Below are positions 30,301 through 45,300 of a DNA stretch of 64,000 nucleotides, piece after piece. Position 1 is the stretch's first letter; every line of letters begins with the position of its first letter. A program made the position numbers and the translations under genes. The stretch is from assembly GCA_013399115.1 (NCBI GenBank), contig VXAA01000170.1:197211-261210 (forward strand), given 5' to 3'. The notes under the pieces are model-generated. The model ran no database searches. It was not told where the DNA came from and worked only from the letters and a program-made list of their open reading frames with translations. The stretch is from Anseranas semipalmata (Eukaryota > Chordata > Aves > Anseriformes > Anseranatidae).

Positions 30301-33300
30301 CATATAAATAGTGTAGCAACATTTCTAGCAGAAATTGTAAGCTCACTGTAATTAAAGCACTAATTACGAAGTGGAACTTGGTTGCAGTGAGAGGAGACTA
30401 CGATGAATTCATTGCCTAAAGTCTAATCTTATGCTCTGAATTTCACTGACTTAAATATATGTTTTTATATAGCAATATGGGTATGAGCTTTGTGTTCACT
30501 AACACATTGACTAAAGTGTGGTATGCTTTAAGTTCAGAAGAAACATGATTCAGTGTTTAATATTTTCTTTTAAATTTCTAACTTCAAAAATCATGAAAAA
30601 TCTGAAAGCTCACACATAGCTGGCATTTGTATTTGTGTTGATTATGAATTGATTTAAGTATAACCTTTTTCTTTCTTTCTTTCCTTCTTTCCTTTTTATC
30701 TTTAATCAATGCACGTTCTCAGATGAACCCCAGCCAGGTATGATTATAAGTGATTTTAAATTATTTATTAATGCATTTTTAGGTCTGGAGTTGTACAGTA
30801 AATATTTTGTATAATCTATCTAGTTTTGAAAACATTGTTATAAATGCCTAGGCAGCATTCTGTTTAGCATTCATTTAATGGGATTCGGTAGTAAATACTA
30901 TGTTATTATCTGCCTCTCTGTGCATTGTGTGTATTCTATTTTGCATAAGAGCCTCAGTCCAGTCTCACATGGCATAATTGATGATTATGCAGCGTGTTTT
31001 AGCAGCAGTTTTAGGCTGGTAATGCAATAGCGAAGTATTAAATTTAGCATAGGAAGCTTTTGTTAACTATCTGCTTATTTTCTTCCCTGACCCCATTTCA
31101 GATCAGGAGAGCTGCTCTGACAATAATGCTGGCTGCACTCATGAATGTATTCAGGGGCCCTTTGGAGCTCAATGTACCTGTCCTATTGGATACCAGCTCG
31201 CAAATGACTCCAAGACCTGTGGAGATATTAATGAATGTGACCCTCCAGGCTTTTGTAGTCAGCACTGTTACAATGAAAGAGGGTCTTTTAGGTGTTACTG
31301 TGATGAAGGATACATTCTGGAAACCAATGGGAAGACTTGTAAAGTGGCAGGTGAGGTGCATTGGTGTCAACCTAAAGAATGACAATAGTGTGCGGAAAAT
31401 GTTCAGCTTTGCCATTTTCATACAGTCCTTTTTTTTAAAAGCTGATGCAAACAACCACTAACAGTTACTCACGGCAGATCACCCTGAGTATTAAAACTGT
31501 CACCAAAGGGGTTAATTGGAAACTATTATTTTCTTGAAATCAGATATTTAGATTAACATTCTGGGTTTTTAAGTCTACAATGACCAAAAATAATATTCTG
31601 GAGAAATACAATGCCAGGCACCTCTAAACCATATGTTAAAATTTGCTCTTTTATGAAGTTCAATGCATACAGAGCATTTACATCCCAGCCTTTTCACAAG
31701 GCTTTAACTAGTGCCTATGCCATATTCTCAATTCTAAAGAGCAAAGAATACTGACCAAGCCTAGTTCTCTGTTGTTCTGCATCTCTTATGTAGTATCCTA
31801 GCAGTACAGAGGAGCCGTAAACCCAGTGGAATTTGTCACCACAGGTTTCCTGGTTTAGGGATATTCTCAGGTTGTGGATGATTCTTGAAATTTACCTGCA
31901 AGTGAGTCTGGTCCTTACAAATAGGGAGTTTCTCATAGTTTGCTGTCCTTACAGTTGCTACTCTAAAGCTGTTTTTCAGCTGCTGCAGTGTAAGCTGCTG
32001 CACAGCAATCTAAACACAGCAGCCTATCACTTTCCTGTAATTTGTTTATTCTCCTCCTTGGCCTGTAGGCTATCTAAAAGGGAAAAAAAGGAGCTGTCAG
32101 ATTTGAGGGGAATAACCAGACTCAGTAGGGTAACTGATGGGACAGAGAACTTTTTCCAACTGGTTGGATAAAGTGACAATGAGGTAGAGGACCCAAGGTC
32201 CAGATATGAGACTGGAAGGAGGGTCTTATAGAAAGAGTAAATGTAGGAGGAAGGGTAGAAGAAAGCCAGGGTAGATCCCAAAGTCAGGGTGGAAAGACTA
32301 GATATGATAAAATATCTTTGCCTGAGAATTGCTTTGAATTTGTCATTTCAATACTATAATGTATCTAGATACAATAGCTGTGACGCTATACAGCCACTTC
32401 AAATTACTTAGTGTTACTTTGCTTACAGAATTACTGTTGGATAGCTTATTGGTTTATTTTAATTTCTTTTCCTTTGACAGAGTCTGGGAATCTTCTCTTG
32501 CTAGTGGCAAGTCGAAACCAAATCATTGTGGACAACATCACCTCTCAGTCTCACAGTATTTATTCTCTCATTCGGGATGGGAGGAATATTGTGGCTATTG
32601 ATTTTGATTCAATCACAGATCGTATCTTTTGGTCTGATACAACACAGGATAAAATTTGGAGTGCTTATCAAAATGGGACTGACCGAAAAATAGTAAGTTT
32701 CACTGAGTTATTCTTGTTTCTTCACTGTGAAGAGAAAATGAAGACACTATCTCCACTTAACGGAAGAGGCAATTCCCAATGTAGTAAGAAGGGAGACGAA
32801 GTGAAACAAGTTGGTGGATTCTGAGCCAACATTTCATATAGCTTTTTAAAAAAGAAAACTGAATGCTTTCAGGAAACTGTTTAACACCAGGCTATAAATT
32901 GATTTTCCTATTAGTAGGTACGTACTTCAGTAGACCGACTGAAGTTAGTAGAAGTGTTTGGGTATATGCTTTGTTGGCACTTTGTGTACATTGTGACTCA
33001 TTCTGCATATGGGACCTAGAAAATGTTAGAGATTTCGTTCCTCATTTTCTATATCTATAGAAAAAGAAAGGATGAAGATTTGATACCAATTAGTTTGTTC
33101 TCTCTCTCTCTCTCCCTCCCTCCTTTTTTTAAATTTTTGTTATTAAACAGGTGTTTGACAGCGGTGTCACCGTGACTGAAAGCATAGCAGTAGATTGGGT
33201 AGGTCGCAATCTTTACTGGACAGACTTTGTTCTGGAAACAATTGAAGTCTCTAAAATGGATGGGAGCCACAGGACTGTGCTGATTAGTGAAAATATAACA

Positions 33301-36300
33301 AACCCAAGGGGACTAGTGTTAGATCCCAGAATTGAGTAAGATTTTTTTATGTTTTGTTTTGAAAAGATGCACATTTTATGATGATAACAATATTCAGACT
33401 TGAAATATGCCCAAACTGTATTGTAATTGTAAATGACAAATGGAAGAGAAAACTTAAGAGAATTTTTTAAAATAGTATGTTCATGGAGTTAATTTAATAT
33501 TTAATGTCATATGATCATTATTTGTAATCTGTTACTCGGTTTCACTGTAACAAGATATTTGTCTTCTTCTGAAACAGATCTTCCTGTATTTGCTTCCTAG
33601 TTACAAACTTTTAATTTAAAATTCTGGTATATCGTTATCAGTCAGTGGTATACCACAAACCTATGCGCAAAGTAACGTGGTATGCCTCCCTGACAAACAC
33701 GTTCCTGCATAGCCCCAAATCTAAAATAATTGTCATCATATATTGATGTCATTACAAAAGCACCTTCCTGTTTTGGACAGCAAGTGGCATAGAGTAAATG
33801 GAATGTTATGATTTGAACTGTTCATGTACAAACTTTTACTGTATTTTGAGCTCTGCAGTGCCTTGAACTCTGTTTACTGCCACCTGTGTGGGGTTCTTTA
33901 GTTATAGCACTGTTAGCATTATCAATGTACACCTGTAAAAGCACAAACCCATATCAAGTTAGTATTTAGGAAACAGAGAATCAGATTATAATCAACACTG
34001 AAAAGTAGTGATAACAGAGTAACTTCTATTTGCTATTATTTACAAATGAAAGCAGCAGTAGAAGTATTAAAAAAATTTTACAATGGAAATGGTAATATCT
34101 TGAATAAGCATATTGCTGAAGTGAATGATTTCAGTATCATTGTGTTGGACATTTCTTAAAAGTATTATTTTTATTTATTTTTTGGCTAATGAAGTTTTGT
34201 AGGCAGCTAGTTTTTTTTTTTCAGATTGGTAACCACAAGTTATTTTTTTCAGTGCTCATGTGATGTTCTGGACTGACTGGGGCCAAAACCCTCGAATTGA
34301 AAAAGCCAGCATGGATGGCAAAATGCGAACAGTGATTATTAACAATAAAATCTACTGGCCCAATGGACTCTGCATTGATTACCCAAATAAACTTCTCTAT
34401 TTTGCTGATGCTTATCTGGACTATATTGATTTTTGTGATTACAATGGAAACAACAGGCGACAGGTGGTTGCAAGTGATTTGGTAAGACACTAATAAAAAA
34501 ACGTTTTCCCATGTCCTAGCTGATACTACATAACAGCATATTTGCACTATCACAGACTTGGATGTGTATTTTCTTCAAACTATTCTGGTGAAGCAGATAT
34601 GAAGTATTTTTAGCTGTTTGTTACAGCTTGAAAATGAAGAATTACATACACTATTCAAAGTCTTTCAGGAGATCTTCAACAAAACCTGTAGCTAAGTGTA
34701 GAAAGTGCTTTAGATCATCCTCATATGTTCTGTCTACCTGTGTGAAGTCTAATGGTGACATCCGATACTGCTACTACTAGCTAGTGCATTTGCTGTAGGG
34801 AAATACAGTACAAAAAATCTAGAAGAACTTCCTCCTTCACCTTCTGTGAGTGATGATTGCTGCTGTTCTTGACAGCAGCAGAGGACTTGTATGTGCTGAG
34901 CACTTCATGAAGACCATTCCTCTGACAGGCTATCTCCCAGTGAAGTGCTGCTGTCAGTTGGTAAGACAGTGTGCCAGCACAATGGTTTAGATGTTCAGCT
35001 GGTATGCAATAAGCTGGTATAAATAATGACATGTATTTTTAAGAATTGAGCCTTGGGACCCGTTTATCCTTGGCTAGACAGACAATTCTTGTGCATTAGG
35101 AGCTGGTGCAATCTTTCTTGCCCAACTCTCAGTTTTCAGAAGTTTAGATAAGCCACCTTCTTCAACAGTCTGGTAAATTACAGGGGAGCTTATCAGAGAT
35201 GCAAGGTCTTGACAGGTCCATAACTTTCACATTTTCTCTTGTGCCCTTGAAAATCTGCAATTGGGTCTTTATCTGTTGGTTCCTTGTGTTCTGCCCTGCA
35301 GTTAGACTGCTTTGTTAATTCCTCATGCTGTACATCTTACAGGCTCTATTTATATTAAAAAAAAAGTTTCCCCCATAATTAGTACCTTGTTTTCAGGCAA
35401 TAGATGATATTTCATATTCCTTTGCTGAAATATACCTTTTGAGACATAGCTGCTTCTTTTTATTTATTTTTAAATTGTGCTTAGCTCTGTTGTGCGAGCT
35501 TTACGTATACTAATCTCCAGAACTAAACTGGTAAACATCCTTGCCTTCTAGATACTGCAGCATCCACATGCTCTAACTGTCTTTGAAGATTTTGTGTACT
35601 GGAGTGACCGGTATACAAACCGAGTAATTCGGGCCAATAAATGGCACGGAGGAAACCAAACAGTTATGATTTATAACATTCACCAGCCTTTAGGGCTTGT
35701 GGCGGTCCATCCTGTAAAACAACCTCATGGTAAGTTCAGCAAAACAGCTTTGGTGATTACAAAAATATACTATAAAGTAATGTCATGCATAAGTACTTCT
35801 GGAATCAGTCATGTCAACAAATGGACTGGGTTAAAACGAGAAAATAATTTATGCTATTGACTTATAATTGAAGAACATTTCAGCATGTGCAACCTGATGA
35901 ATAGTCTGGTGTTTAGGGAGAGTGACCTAGGGAGCATGTAAGCATAATGAATGACCAAAAAGAAAATAGGAAAGTAGTATATGCAGTTTTTCTCCTCTTT
36001 GTTTTAAAGGTTTTTATAACAAAATTGGAGGGTCTTGAAAGCATTTTCGTTTTTAAAATTGGTCTCTGTGGCGTACCAGACTTGGTTCCATGCACATTAA
36101 TTAAATCATGCTTTTAGGCAAGTTACTGTCATCAATCCTTTGAAAACGCTTTTGCATTATTTTACTTAATGAAGTAATAAATAAAAATCTTTCAGTGCAT
36201 TCAAGATTCCCTCTGAGATCATAAGTAGGTCATCTCTTGCATCTGAAAAACTGTCAAAAAAAAAAAAAATTAAAATCACCTTTTCTCTCTTTCAGTTAGG

Positions 36301-39300
36301 ATCATCTTCCAAATCAGACTTTTCATCATTTCATGGCATGACTTGAAGTGTGGCAAATATATTGGCGCAAATATTGACTTTGATTGTTTCTGGTAGATAT
36401 CTTGTGTTGGGAGTGTTTTTGATAAAGAAATATTACAATGGCTTACATTCTTTTTTTCTTGAAGACTTTCTTATAGGGGAGGGCAGAGTCTTGTATCTTA
36501 GTAAGGAGCTATATTGCATACGCGCTGTTTTGGAACAAACCCTTCCTCAGTCAGGTTCATAGCTAAAGCTTCTTAGCACCATCACTGCAGATTATTCAGC
36601 CACCAAAGGGTACCATTAATTTATACATCATAGTTCTAGTTTAAGAGGTTTTATTTTACAATATGGCATTTAAAAATCTTTCTACCACTGATGGAGAAAA
36701 TGGTTTATTTTCTTCATTGTATTAAATTAGCTCATTTCATAATTTTTCTTTTAGATCCAGTCTGTTATTCTTTGCATGGCCAGACAGAGAAAGGAAGAAA
36801 GCACTTGCAAAATAGCACAGCATGCTAATGTTCACAAATGAAGACATAATTATTTGATGATTGAAATTCCAGATATAGTATTAAGACTGTCATCCACACT
36901 CCTTATTTTGTAAATCATTAGATTTCACATAGGCTAGATTTTAGAGTTGCTGTATAGAGATGAGTCATTTTCTTGTAGTTTAAGTTTTGAGTTTATGCCA
37001 TTGTTTTATTGCCATCTTGTTGATTTAAGTTCTTGTTAGTTTTTATATTTGGAAAAAATGTGTAATTTCCTGGAACTTACAAGCTTCTTAGAATAAGACC
37101 TGCTGCAATTGCTAGGGGTATTTATTCTCAAAATCTGATTTTTATTTTCTTATGAAGGTGGCTCATCCTGAAAATTCCTCTTTAGCACCAATTTTATGGA
37201 AATGATCTAAATGGTTGAATTTGAGTGTATAGTAATAATAGCAGTCAGCAGAGACCTTGTTAACTGTCATATTTATACTTTACAAGCTTAAACTGCAAGT
37301 TTCAAAGTGATCCAAGAAATTATGCATTGAACTCCTACTACCTTTGAATGAGGCATAATCATCTATGTTATCTCTTTAGTTTAATCCGAAAAGCTTCAAT
37401 AAATAATTTAAACCCCCCATCCAGAAATGTTATTGTGATCAAAGACTGAAAATCCTGCAGGCCTTCTGGTGCAGTTAACAAAAGTTTGAAAAGGAGTTTG
37501 AAAGATTTGATATGATACAAAGAAAATTAAAAGATGATAATGGTGCTGTTTTTCCAGGAAGAATTATATCCTGTTATAAGTATATTGTAATGTTTGTGGT
37601 TCTTGGAAGTAACTTGATTTTTAATTTCAAGCAAATATGTGAACCGATTTAGTATGGGGTTGATGTTTTCATTGTCAGTGACACTGAATGTTCTTTCCAG
37701 TTGCTTATATTGTTAACAGTTACTAATACTTTTTTTTTTTTTTTCTTTTCAGGTATCAATTCTTGTGCATCATCCCCCTGTAGCCATCTCTGCTTGCTTT
37801 CTTCATCTGGACCCCTTTTTTTTTCCTGTGCTTGTCCTTCTGGATGGATGCTTTCTCCTGATAACAGGAATTGCATGAGAGGTAGGGCAGTAATAATGAG
37901 ACATGAAAAAAAGACCTGACAGATTGTCAGAGCCATTCCACTGTCAGGCAAATAGCTTACTTCAGATCTGTGAGCTGCTGCTCATGAAATCAAAGTTTGG
38001 GGCCATTTCAGGCAGACTTCATTTAGGAAGCATGGAATGGAATGTACTTGGCGTAAAGATGTGGAGTTCTGGCAAGAACTCAAAGCCAGGGATTGCTTCA
38101 TTTGGGAGAAATGGAAGAAATGCTTCTTTTAAGTTCTTTAAAAAAGCTCCATTTTAAAATTTCTCAACTCATTGAATGTTTTGCTATTGCATCTGGAAGG
38201 AGATGAGCATCAGTTAAAAATGAAGAAGTATTCTGGCTAAGTGTTGTCCTTCACATTATAAATATTGAGCCATGAAACACATTTTAAAGAATTACGCTTG
38301 TAAGAGTGCAGGGATGCATGACTAAAGGGACTTTCTTGGTCATCAAGTCTGCTTCCTTCCTGTCCTTGACTACCACATCATGTGTCCCCTTTCACCATTC
38401 AAGCTCCAGTTAAGTATTAATTTGGTTTCTTGCCCCTAAACTTCACTGAACCTCACAATTTAGATGTTTAGAAACCTTCTGGTTTTCAGTTCAAATATAT
38501 TCTTTCCCCTGTTTATATCCATTTCTTATGCCACTTTTGTCCTTCCGGATAAATAGCATCAGTAGTTCTCCTTCACTCCTGGTATATGTTCTGTGTATAT
38601 TTTTAAAGTGACTATCACATTCTTTCTCAGCTTGTATTTTGCTAAGAAATAAGTCATGCTCCTTTGGTTTCCTCTAATGTGGAGGAATGCTGTCCCTGTT
38701 CCTTATCACTCTCTTCAGCCTGTCTGAAATAATGCATTTTGAAATTCAGATAAAAATTTCACAGCTTGAACTTTTTTTCTCCAGTATAAAAAATTACTAT
38801 GCCAAATGCAGGAAGCCTAGAAACAGCCTAGAATTACAGATGCTACAGGTGATGCAGCTGTTAAGAGAGTTAACCTTTGCAAAAAAAACATCATACAAAA
38901 ATCTACCATTGAACTTTGCCCAGTCCACAGACTTCAAAGATCAAAAGTCATTTAGCCAATTCACTAAAAACAAGTCACAAAAAATTCAAATTACTGATAG
39001 ACAGTTTGTGACAAGAAATTTGACCAGATTAATTTTGTCAGATGGAGCATTGATAATGAATTTTTCCGTCAGCTCCCTAATAAGGAAGCTTCAAATCATT
39101 GAAGCACTAGAAGTCTCTGTGTCAGTCTAAAGAACTTTTCTTTTAAAACTATCTCAATTTTAAACATCATATCACTCTCTTTTCCTTCTTGATACTTAGC
39201 AGTGTGTTCTTTAAAGAGCTGTGTTTAATTTTTCTGAGCAGCAGTAAGAAAATTACTGGTTTATATAAGCTGAAATGAAGTACGTGTTTATGCTTCGGGG

Positions 39301-42300
39301 TTTATTTTAGAAATCTATTCTGGTTTTAGTATGCGCCAGCATGTGGATGGATCATGATGAAAGAAATGGAATGTGGCAGTGAGGAAGCACATGCATGCGT
39401 AGAGGTGGACCTAGCTCTGCCACTGAACTCAGCTATTGGCAGTTCTTATCTATACTTCCCACGTGTTGTGAATTTCTCTGTGTCTAATTCGGTGCTGTTA
39501 TGCCTCCCCCCCCCCGCCCTTTTATTTATTTATTTATTTATTTATTACTAATTCCACATCTGGTCAATATAAATTGTGCAGGAGAGAAATAGAAATGTCA
39601 TTCTGTGAAGTATGGTTCTTTTAAACTACCTGGGTTTATTTATATTTTTAGATTAAATTTATACATTTAAAACAGTATGTAGAAAACGTCTATATACCAT
39701 TGGGGGATTTTTTCAATGATGGATTTGCTGAAGGTCAGCACAGCAGAAAAAGTACAAAAATTTGCTGATTCCTTTCATGGTAAAAGATTTAAGTTATTGC
39801 TAATGATTAGGAAAGAATAGGCATTTGCCATTTCTCTTCTTATATTTACTATGATCCTTATCCTTATTGTCGTTGTTTAGTTTAGTAGGGCAACACAAAG
39901 TTTCAGCAGGATTACAGTGACCTGCATAAATTTGATTGCCTAGTGGCTCTACAAAACAATGATATTGCTGATCTCTGCATACTCAGGTAGTGCATTAAAC
40001 GTTGCTGACTTCATGTTGATGGAACAGTATTGATTCCAGGATTGCACCATTTCTAGCTTCACAAATGACAAAGAATGCTAATATTATAAGATTGCCTTTG
40101 CATTTATTTTACATTAAATTGCATTTTGAGGTTGATATTAAAGATGTTAATGTAGCAAGCTGCCTTGGAAACAAAGCAAGGAATTTGTGTATGTTGAAAT
40201 TTTGTGTTAATATGGTAAATGCAGTAACTTGCATATTTAATATAACAATATATGAATTTTATATAGATTATCATTTCTCACGTAAACCTGTGTTAAGTGT
40301 AATTGCAGAGGGGATGTTACATCTTTCTGAATAAGCCACACAGATTTTAAGTCTGTATAGCTCAGCAAAATTACTCTATTGCCAATTATATGAATGAAGA
40401 ATAATCAAACTATATAGATCTGCATAGGTGCATAAGGAATCAATCAGCAAAAAATTTTGAAGAGTTTAATTGGTTTTAATGAGACTATCAAAATTGTGAA
40501 GTACAAAGTCTAGACTAGAGAATTTGTGTATCCTTATTTCAGCAGGATTCAATAGCATTTTGTACTGCGTACAGTTTGAGAGGGCTAAATGACTTCAGGG
40601 TCTTATATGCATTGGAAACAATTTCACATGGATTTAGCTGTTCCATGCAACCTTTTTTAAGAAGAGCACTAGCATGCCACATTCATAGAAAAAAACAAAG
40701 TGTAAAAGCTTCAAGAACTTCACAGCTAAATTTCTTAAGGCAAATATTTGCCAAAATTTGTTTTTGTGCTAAGACAAATTTTATCTAGCTTCTGTCAAAT
40801 TTGACAAATAGTTCTGTCTGCCAGAGAGTAGGGGGAATAATTTTGGAAAAGTGCAATGATGCTGTGGTTTGTGCTTTTTCACATCAAAATTTTCACTGCA
40901 AAGTTCACATAAATGTATTAAGTAGCTAGTGAAGAAAAAAAAAAAGCAAAATATAAAGAAAATCATCTCTTACAAAAGAGGAAGTGGGTTATTGCTATCT
41001 TTTGTGTGACAGCAGCCCAGTTCGTCTCAAGTAGTAGCTTGTGCCTATGGAGAAAGAATTTGATTTCTCCTCCAAGGGCAAGAGGATAAGGAAGGAGGGA
41101 ATTGGTGTTCAGAGATTCTCTTCCCCTACTCCCTGGCACAGGAGAAGTTACATTGCTGACTTGTACTCTATAGCTTTCCAGTGCATTTCCTTGAATAACC
41201 TGACTAGATGCCCTTTTTTTTTTAAATAAGATTTAAGCATAAGGATACATGTTTACCTGAAAGTAAATTTACTGTAAGGGAATAAATATACTCCTTTAGA
41301 TATAAAACAAGAAAATACAGTACTCCAACTATATTTAACAATGAAGATCAGCAATTGCTGCTGTGACATTGTATGTTTCTTGAGGCCTGCTTAGTAGCCA
41401 TTAGAATCTATCTCAAGCATGTCCTGGAGAGTCCTCAGAGCTTTGTCCTGGTGGTTCCCATTCCTAAAATTTTGAAAAAGCCGCATAGAGGAGCGGTGGA
41501 TGAGTGTACTTCTCCCCTTGGCCAGTAATAAGTGATCCTGCCTTATTTACATCCTTCTCAGAATTTGCTTGCACATGCATTGTGATTGCATAGTGCTGTA
41601 ACTTTCAATGTTAAAACATTACAAAGATAACCTAACTCCTAGTGAGGTAAAAAACTTGCATGTAAATAGTTTAGAAAGCATCACAGTTAATATTCATCCA
41701 TTCTGTTAGCTTCAGGGAACCTTTGGTAGTGGTGGGGAATATATCAATGCTTTTTTTTGATCAGAGGAAAATTATTGAAACATAGTTGACTTACATTATA
41801 TGTTTTCACAGTTGAACACCCTTTCCTTATTGCTGTAAGAGATAATATAATTTATGGAATTTCTCTGAACCCTGAAGAAAAAACCAATGATGCTATGGTT
41901 CCAATAGCAGGAGTTCAAAATGGTGTTGATGTTGACTTTGATGACTTGGAACAGATGATCTATTGGGTTGAAAATCCGGTAAGTTAGTATTTGTGTTCAA
42001 AATGCACAGTAAAATAAGACTTCTTACTTTAAAATAACATTTTTCACTGAAATATATTAGCATTGCAGGTAATAATTTTAATAAATATAATTGAAAAGAA
42101 TGAAAGTTTTTTTCCCTAGAATAAGTAAAAGAGGCTTCATCCTTTTGTAAATTAGTTTTCATCTTTGTCAGCAGAAATGTTTAATTGATGCTATTTCTGG
42201 CTTGAAATATCAGAGAGCACTGACAGAACTGTACTCTCAGCCCATTGCTATAGTCCTCTCTTTCTCCTCTCTGTTGGCCTAGGACTTAATTCTGCAAACA

Positions 42301-45300
42301 CAGCCAGAACAGTTTTCCATGGGAGTAGTACATTGGACCCAGTGACATTAAACGTTAGAATGAAATTACATGCCATTAAAATGAAATTACATGCTTGCCT
42401 GATCTGGTCTCTAGTCTGAGCACTTCTTGAAGTAACACAGTACAGAGGCATCTTTTTCTTAAGTAGAAGAATGGAGTTACAAAGTCACAACCATTTCCAG
42501 GTAGCAAATGCGAGGCTTGTAGTTCTAAAAAATAGCTTGAACTAATTTTTAATAGTTCATTATAATTGTTTGACTAAGCCTCTGTAATGGCTGTCCTTGC
42601 TGAACTGAGAAATGATATGTGTTGCCTAAGGCTAACTTGCCACAAAAATACCAAAATTTTTGCAGGATGGATACACTACTTAAAATAAATAAATAAATAA
42701 AAATCTTTGGAAGTCTGGGAGGAAACTTATGATTCAGCCGTATCTGTTCACTCTTGGAAACATAAAAACAGTTCTTTTTTCAAGAAAAGCACTGCTAGTC
42801 CTGGAGAAGCATCATCGTAGATAAGGAGATTTCTGTAGTTACATTTTACAGAAATAATTCACACTAACTTGTTACCTTCCATCCACACAGGAATTTACTC
42901 GGTGTTTTCCCAAACAATTTGCATTACATTTTGCAGGTTTGAAGTAAGAATTAAGTTTAAAAATTGCTCATTTTAAAGCCTTTTCTGTGTCATTCACGAA
43001 CTAATTTAAATTAATTATTTTTTTTTAGACTGTTTAGCTCCCATGAGGTATATTTAAATAGATGTATTTAATCAAACCTTTGCCCAAGAGACAGGATAAA
43101 TTCTGAGGAATCTGTTTGATCCTCCATGCAGTCTGAAAAAATATTCTTGACAGATCTCAGCCAGCAGTTACAGCTGACATTTACAAGAGGTTGAACAGTT
43201 CTGTAGGAGGTCATGGGCTGATATATCCATTAACACAGCTGCCAAGTGAAATGCCAGGTTCCTCTGCAGACTGAGCGCAGATAAGCTCTGTATTTTAGTC
43301 AGGTCTTGAGCTTCAGCCCAGCAAATGGATGACTATGGGCTGTGCGTCTGTCTGTTCCCATGACCTGCAGGTCTCAAGCTGCCGTTGCTCCCCAGCAGAG
43401 CTGAGGTGCCTCTGTCAGTCATGGCTTGATCTCTGAAAAAGATACTTATCTAGTTTCTAATAATAGCAGCATATTTACCTGCTTTCTTTGTCATAGTCCT
43501 TGTCCATTACCACAAAGCCTCTTCCTTAACACCCTCTTTTGCCTCCATCCATGTCATGTTTGGCTTTTCTTAAGGGTTTGTCTATACCTGCATAGTTTGT
43601 AGTTGTGATTTCTCTCCCAGTGTTGGCAATAATTGAAGCTGTAGTTAGAGCTCAAGCAAACATCTATCATCTTGTTCACCCTGCCTGAAGCACACTCAGG
43701 AAACAGAGATAACTATCAAAGTCCTCTCTATTGTGTTTGAAAAACACTTCCCAAGTATTTTTATCTTCAGCTGTCATGTTTGATAGGTTATTTAAATACA
43801 AATGCCAGTGATAGGCAGGAGAATTCCTTCCAGACTTTGAAGTGCCTAGGATACTACACACTGGCTAAAGAATAAATTGTAAATATTCAAAATCTGTCAG
43901 GCTCTCAAAGAAGGGTTTAAACAGTACAGAAAATTACCCTTCTTTCCTACTTTTTTTTTTTTTTTTTTTTTTCTGTGGGCCTAGGGATTCAAAGTGAGGT
44001 TAATTTACTAATAGCACTGCATTGTTAGGATTCAGCCAACAGCGCTATACTGGTGTCTAAGAAATTATACATGTTAAAGCCAGCAGTAAATTTGGTCTGG
44101 AATTCATGTTCAGATTTTTGCCATCTGAAACATTGCTTCCTTTTTGAAATGCTATTTTCAATTCTGCCCTGAGGTATTTCTGTTAGTATACTGACAATAA
44201 CAAAGCAATTAAGAATATGCATGGACCAAATGATCACGGGTGCTTTTCTTAAGGCTGATTCTACCTTGTTCCTGTTTGAAGATGGCACTGCAACCTCTTC
44301 TTCTTTTTTACCGCATGGGCCTGCTCTGTTTCTGCCTCTACCACTTCCCTTCCTGAAATGGGCTATTGTTAGCTTCACAGCATCTCTTCATGATACAGAA
44401 TTCTGATGTTAATGGTGGGCTGCATGTTCTGTCCCTTCCAGATGGCAATGCCCCTCTGTCTTTCCAACAAAGTGCCAGAGCAGAACAGACCCACTGCCCA
44501 TGCTGCTTCAGTGAAGAACTGGGTGGTGGGTTCCAGTGCTACCCTGTCTGAGAGCCTGCACCACAGAGGGAGGTCTTCCCAGCACAGGCAGCAGCACATC
44601 TGCATTAGTGGAGAAGAAAGAAATTACTGAGGGGAGAGAGACAGATTTCAATCCTGACTCCCCAGATCCTATAGACCTCTTCTCCAAAAGGCTTAATAAT
44701 TTATGGTTAACTGCTGGTGCTTCAATTCTGTTTTAGTATTAGTTGTGAAAGGTTCACTTGATAATAGCCATCGACTTCTGCGCAGAACTCATGTAAAACT
44801 GACTTAACCTGAAGAAAAATCAGGTGGGCAGCTATAGTAACCACTTCAGATCTCAGTCTAACTTGTAACTCTGAGTTTAGTGTTTGTTTTTATATCATGC
44901 TTTAATATTACATGCTGTAGCTAATACAATTGAGCCTTCAAGTCACAAGATACCATATCAGAGGTTACTCTTATGAAGAAAACTGCAAGGATAATTTCAG
45001 TCTTGGTTCTTGCTATAACAGTTTATTAAAAATTTGCTTCTTATGTATTTATGCTCACAGAGAACACTATTTCACTTTATTAGATTTCAGGTGTATTCAA
45101 GATGGTTAACTGAGGTATCCTGGTAAAAATCTTTTGATAATAAAGTACAAATTACAGTAGTGTGGCTGTACATAGCTTAAAAATATACAGTTCAGGCTTG
45201 TATTACATAGCCATTTTATTTCTGTTGATCACTTTGATTTGGTTAATGAACTGTTGTGCCTCTTTACACCATAAAATTATGCTTTAAAATAATATTTTTA

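Noticed and set aside
38310..38420. Stretch resembling an old interspersed repeat
   Set aside because: The resemblance is too weak to assign to CR1 or any other family by eye.
38687..39130. 147-codon plus-strand open frame in intron 31
   Set aside because: Low-complexity, Lys/Ser/Leu-rich translation typical of AT-rich chance frames. No domain or splice evidence.
43951..43972. T22 run as a possible minus-strand retrogene tail
   Set aside because: No gene-like sequence lies next to it, and no target duplication could be seen.
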